Origin: Nageia nagi | Taxonomy: Eukaryota; Pinophyta | DNA: 64,000 nt | Reading direction: 5' to 3' | Assembly (NCBI GenBank): GCA_050084985.1 | Contig: JBITNC010000001.1 | Span: 55,304,001 to 55,368,000, forward strand | Notes under the pieces: generated by a model | What the model saw: only the letters and a program-made list of their open reading frames with translations | What the model was told of the DNA's origin: nothing | Database searches by the model: none | Part shown: one piece after another, positions 60,155 to 64,000 of the stretch | Layout: every line of letters begins with the position of its first letter | Position numbering within the stretch: the first letter of the stretch is position 1 | Translations under genes and position numbers: made by a program

Positions 60155-61890
60155 TTAACCATAGAATGTCACTAGAAGATGTGACCAATTTTTCTTAAAG
60201 AAAATGGAAGCATAACCCAAAATACAAGCTTTATGCAACCTTGATTGATTGGCAATATTTTCTGAAGCATTAATCACCCTTATGCTTTGGTCTATAGAAA
60301 ATAATCTTCCTTTTCAAATGGAAAACCAATACCTTTCCCAAAAATTCTTTGTTTAAGCATGAAAAAGTACTTGCATATATCTACACTACTCTTTTGTTCA
60401 AGCATGTAAAAATACCAAAGCATATCTTGCATGATCATACTAGTCTTTTTTCATTATATTATGGAATGAATTCTTATTTTTCTGATTTTGATCATTTTAA
60501 CTAGATCTTGATGCAGTGCCTAAAATTTAGAAAAAATAACTTCCAATGACCATTTTCAATATCTCTTGATAAACTAGCTAGTTGTCATGCTCAATTTTTG
60601 AACTCAATATAAACATGCAATGTCTTCTCCTTCTACAACTTATGGGTTAAAGATATTCCCAATAAAGTAATTATTTCATACTAATATGTTAGTAATACCA
60701 ACTAATGAAGGCAATATGCCAAGTTGGCTAATAGAAAGTGGGAAATTAATATAGGTCACTTGGCTACTTCCTGAGCATGTCATGGTTGTTAAGTTGCTTA
60801 ATACATGCTCACTCAATAATAAGTGTCAAAGGTTTAATATTATTACCAATTACACCAAAGGAGGAAGGGACTAATTATTGGAACCAGTGTTTCTCTTAGC
60901 AGCTAATCAACTCTTACTAGTGAAAATTAAGATTTTTAGATTTTTAAATTGGCTAATATTTAGATCCCCAAAAGGGGGACCATTCACCCTAAAATTACAT
61001 TTGGATATCAATTTTATGTATCAAATTGCCAAAAAAGTCTCTTTTTTAAATTATAATTATGATTAGCCTATATAGTTGACCTTTACTTTCATAAATTTTC
61101 ACTTCAAAATTATTAAAAATTTTATAAACAGCACCAATTTTGCCTCAACCTAAATTAAAAATATAAAATATTAAAAAAATTAAATTAAGGTTCATAAAAA
61201 ATTATTTCATGTTTGTTTTGATTATGTTTGTCTTAGAATTCATGGATTATCTTGTAATTTCAAATATCATGATCAATTTTTTTAAGTTTTTATAATTATA
61301 ATAGATAAGTTTCTCATTACATAGTGCATTATGTAAAGATTAAATAAAAAATTTAGTTAGTTATGTTAAATACTATAATAATGTTAAAAATAAAATGAAA
61401 TATTATTAATGTATATGAATGCAGAGAAACTTTCTACATCATAGCAATCATACCTTTTCTACATCATAATTAACATGATCAAGATTCACTTTTCCTTTCA
61501 AACCTTTTATTTTGAAGGATATATTTTAAAATTAACAATAAATTAATTTTGCTTTGATTTTCTAATATTTTTTAAGATTTCATATAAATTCACTTTTTGC
61601 TTTATATGTAAATTTTTAAACGAAGATGATTTTTTCATTGTTACCATATGATTTTAGACCATTTTCACCAAATTTTGCAATCCATTCACCTTGATTTCTC
61701 CAAAAAAAATTTTGACCAACCCTTAAGAATAAACCTGACAAAACATAATATAGTTACTTGTATATTAAATTATTATGTCTAATTATTATACGACAATAAA
61801 ATGAGGAAAATCGAAACTTTGTAACTTCGACAGATGAGAAATCATAGTAAACTTCTCTAGGTAGAAGAAAATTAACTACAAGCATAGGAT
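60155..61890. other. AT-rich stretch, nothing recognised
   Basis: Only short ORFs (the largest at 60878-61066) without known motifs. No element ends or repeats are recognised. Confidence 0.5.
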
Positions 61891-62640
61891 TGAAACTCAC
61901 TTTATATCCTTAGACGTTGGCGTCCAAGGGATTCTGAAAAAGATAATACTTCCAAGTAGAACCAGAAAATACCCGAATTTTCATGGCAAGGGCACGCCTT
62001 CTGCATACATCTTCTTCTTCATTTCTAAAAACCTTTTTTCTCCTCTGACATTGATTGTAATAGACAACGATCCACATAGCATATAGCAAGGAATCAACAA
62101 CCCAAATATACTCTACTTATTGAGGGGGTATGAGATTTTAATGGGTGAGAAGATCCAGGATAAGATGGAGATGGAGAAAATGGGCCTTTCAAGGTGAGTA
62201 AACAACTCCTCCCTCATCCACAAATACTGCTGTGGATTGTAGGGAAGAGATGAGGGTCTAAGCAGGCCTAGATTTTTCCACCTGCCTTACTTCTCCTACG
62301 ATACAATCCATTTGATTCCCTATTCTATGCATGGAATCGAAAGGAAACGGTTGTGAGATCCGAAATCATGAGCAACATATAGTATGAAGATAACGAGAGG
62401 GAGAGAAGGCGCAAGCCTCATAGCCTTAACAAAAAAGAAATGCTCAAATCCTTCAGAAGTTGTCTCGCCTTCGAGCCTAAAGATAATCTGCATCCTCAAA
62501 CCCTCATTCGATCTAACTAAACTCAGCTTTTGAATCCGTTGCCCAGTCGATGGATCCGTCGTAGCAGAATGAGAGGAAAGGCTAAGGCAAAGTCAAAATT
62601 TCAAACAGAAGGAAGATTTACAAGGTTACGAATGATAATG
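61891..62640. other. higher-GC island of unknown nature
   Basis: Less AT-rich than its surroundings. A minus-strand open frame of about 64 codons (about 62330-62525) contains MRLAPSLPLVIFILYVAHDF, which looks like a signal peptide. The plus strand has an ATG at 62141 followed by AAGGTGAGT at 62193, a splice-donor-like site. Either a captured or first-exon remnant of a host gene, or the variable leader of Copia-6. I cannot decide. Confidence 0.3.
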
Positions 62641-63047
62641 AGGAAACATTGAGCTCCCATAGTAAAAAAAAACCGTTATATATGCAAGAACATGTTTTTT
62701 GTCAAAGAAAAAAAAATTGTAAAAAAAATATTAAAATTGTATGCCTTTAAAAAAAAGGTTTTCACTTAAAATGGCCTTTCCCCCTTTTATCCTTTCTTTT
62801 TTTAAAAAAAACAAAAAAAACAAAATTTTTAAATTTTGTAAATATGTTCACAAATACCTTGTCAAAATAACAACTAACAAAATAATATGTTAGTATAATG
62901 AAACAAAATGAAGGATAGGATAGGATAGGAGGTTATACCTTCAAGCAGATTTTACCTCTCAAAGATGAAGATGAGCCTCCAAAATTAGAAGATGAGGACT
63001 TTAAAGAATGGAAATGAGCCTTCAATACCTACTACTTTGATACTAAA
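62641..63047 (-). mobile_element. Copia-6 leader fragment and decayed PBS
   Basis: An A-run-rich zone (62660-62890), then ACCTTC...GATGAAGATGAGCCTCCAAA (62938-63000) like the end block in Copia-4 (56215-56315), then TTTGATACTAAA (63036-63047), which is a mutated GATACCAAA PBS on the minus strand. No gag or pol of this element is seen to the left. Confidence 0.55.
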
Positions 63048-63524
63048 TGATGGAATTTAAGTATTCCATAAATCTTTAACATAAGAAACATAATTTCATG
63101 TACAATGAGACACACCATGTATAGTGGGTCCTTCATCATGGGAGTACATCCACTTGAATCATGTTTTCTATTATTTCTCACAAGTGAAGTCTCTTACAAA
63201 TTCTTAAGAATTCTTTTACAAAATTTCTACAAGAGCATTCCTACAACTCTACAAGATTAACATTTCATGATTTTTTAAATATGTGATCTCAAGGAGAGGG
63301 CTCTCTATTTATATACCAAACTCTTCCCTTGGATCACCCTATTAACCATTGTACAAAGTCATGACATTCATCACCCATTTACCTAAGGGGCATGCTCATG
63401 AGATGGAGTGTAGAAAAAGTTATATTATCATATTCACTAAATACTTAAGGTATCTAAGGATACCCTTAAGTATTAAATGAATTACATTAAGAGATCTTAC
63501 AATAATGCATTATAAATTCTAACA
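63048..63524 (-). mobile_element. 5' LTR of Copia-6
   Basis: About 477 bp, minus orientation: TGTTAGAATTTATAATGC at the right end, TTCCATCA at the left. It shares blocks with the Copia-3/4/5 LTRs (GGATCACCCT, GGGGCATGCTCATGA, ATGGAGTGTAG, ACTTAAGGTAYC), but is more diverged. Confidence 0.8.
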
Positions 63525-63610
63525 ATTTTGATCGAGATACCTTAAGTATTAAATGAATTACATTAAAAGATCTTACAATAATGCATTATAAATTCTAACA
63601 ATTTTGATCA
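63460..63610. repeat. tandem duplication (about 75 bp) across the Copia-6 LTR end
   Basis: The block from GATAC(C)CTTAAGTATT through ATAAATTCTAACA to ATTTTGATC occurs twice (about 63460-63535 and 63536-63610). It includes about 64 bp of LTR plus about 10 bp of flank, so it arose after insertion. Confidence 0.85.
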
Positions 63611-64000
63611 AGAAAGTCATGCAAGTTCAAGAGATACAAACTTGATACAAGAAAAAATAAAATATGTTAAAAAATTAAAAAAAATTATACAATTGGATCA
63701 TAGGTAATTCTAGTATGTGATATTTAAATTCAAATGATTTGACACAATCGATAGAAGAACAATCTTGCAAGATAGACCTAATGATTACTTTCTAATCGAC
63801 TACACATGCATTTTACCTAACAACAGAAGCTTTATATTTTATCATAACATTGTAGTTAAATATATTTCATCCTAGATATTGTAGATGACAAAAAGTGGTT
63901 TGTAATTAAATGTAATCCTAGAGGAAAATATATTGTACATATTGATGAGGAAGATAATTTGCAATGACAATATTGTAATTGATATGCTTCTCATATGTAT
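63611..64000. other. right window end, nothing recognised
   Basis: AT-rich, with no ORF or repeat that I can identify. Confidence 0.4.

Noticed and set aside
62141-62195. Ubiquitin-like match (KIQDK) in a short plus-strand frame
   Set aside because: Only five residues match and nothing upstream or downstream resembles ubiquitin; chance.

Overview
The window is about 64 kb of AT-rich nuclear plant DNA, most likely from a large-genome seed plant. The TGTAGACATC LTR start, the nested Copia elements and the heavy decay suggest a gymnosperm, but that is an inference. It reads as a repeat-filled intergenic landscape with one apparently intact host gene: a five-exon soluble epoxide hydrolase on the minus strand (46437-47759). 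I saw no tRNA, rRNA, CRISPR, bacterial or organellar genes.

Left third (1-18.4 kb). Two decayed Copia elements of one Sirevirus/SIRE-like family lie here. Copia-1 (minus, 1-7689) has a PBS, a 1.97 kb 5' LTR and a 3' LTR cut by the window edge. Copia-2 (plus, 10993 into an N gap at 18414) has a 2.38 kb 5' LTR with internal repeat arrays and an integrase-to-RT deletion, and it interrupts a dead MULE/FAR1-type transposase gene (about 10085-10992). Between them lies a repeat (here 'family X') with GGTTAATC-type inverted motifs and a 20/60-bp minisatellite.

Middle (18.5-31.4 kb). Further family X copies occur (18.5-21.5 kb plus; 29.2-30.8 kb minus; another at 39.4-42.6 kb plus). Embedded in or beside them are three degraded copies of a domain resembling the C-terminal part of plant NT-C2 (EEIG1/EHBP1-type) proteins, a DUF8039-like exon set, and an unassigned decayed ORF on the plus strand (23.35-24.15 kb).

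31.4-38.8 kb. A 6.16 kb Copia element (Copia-3, minus, LTRs about 498 bp, target duplication AAAGT) sits inside a dead plant-mobile-domain-like gene. A probable Gypsy 3' LTR starts at 43139. The epoxide hydrolase gene follows, with a tandem duplication of about 300 bp in its 3' flank. The poly-A end of a LINE (48.1-50.4 kb) lies about 330 bp upstream of its start codon.

Right quarter (50.5-64 kb). Copia-4 (minus) and Copia-5 (plus) belong to the same roughly 500-bp-LTR family as Copia-3. They meet head to head at 56830, where the outer end of Copia-4's 5' LTR abuts the middle of Copia-5's integrase. Their missing halves are probably hidden in the N gap at 50394-50493. Another LTR of this kind (Copia-6) lies at 63048-63524.

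The repeats do not work as a system. Every pol gene is broken, mostly by stop codons that look like C-to-T or G-to-A changes (TGG, CAA and CAG to stop), as expected from decay of methylated DNA. The most notable patterns are identical stop positions in different copies, the repeated host-domain fragments, the LTR arrays with TGACATCA-type motifs, and the inverted LTR/integrase junction.
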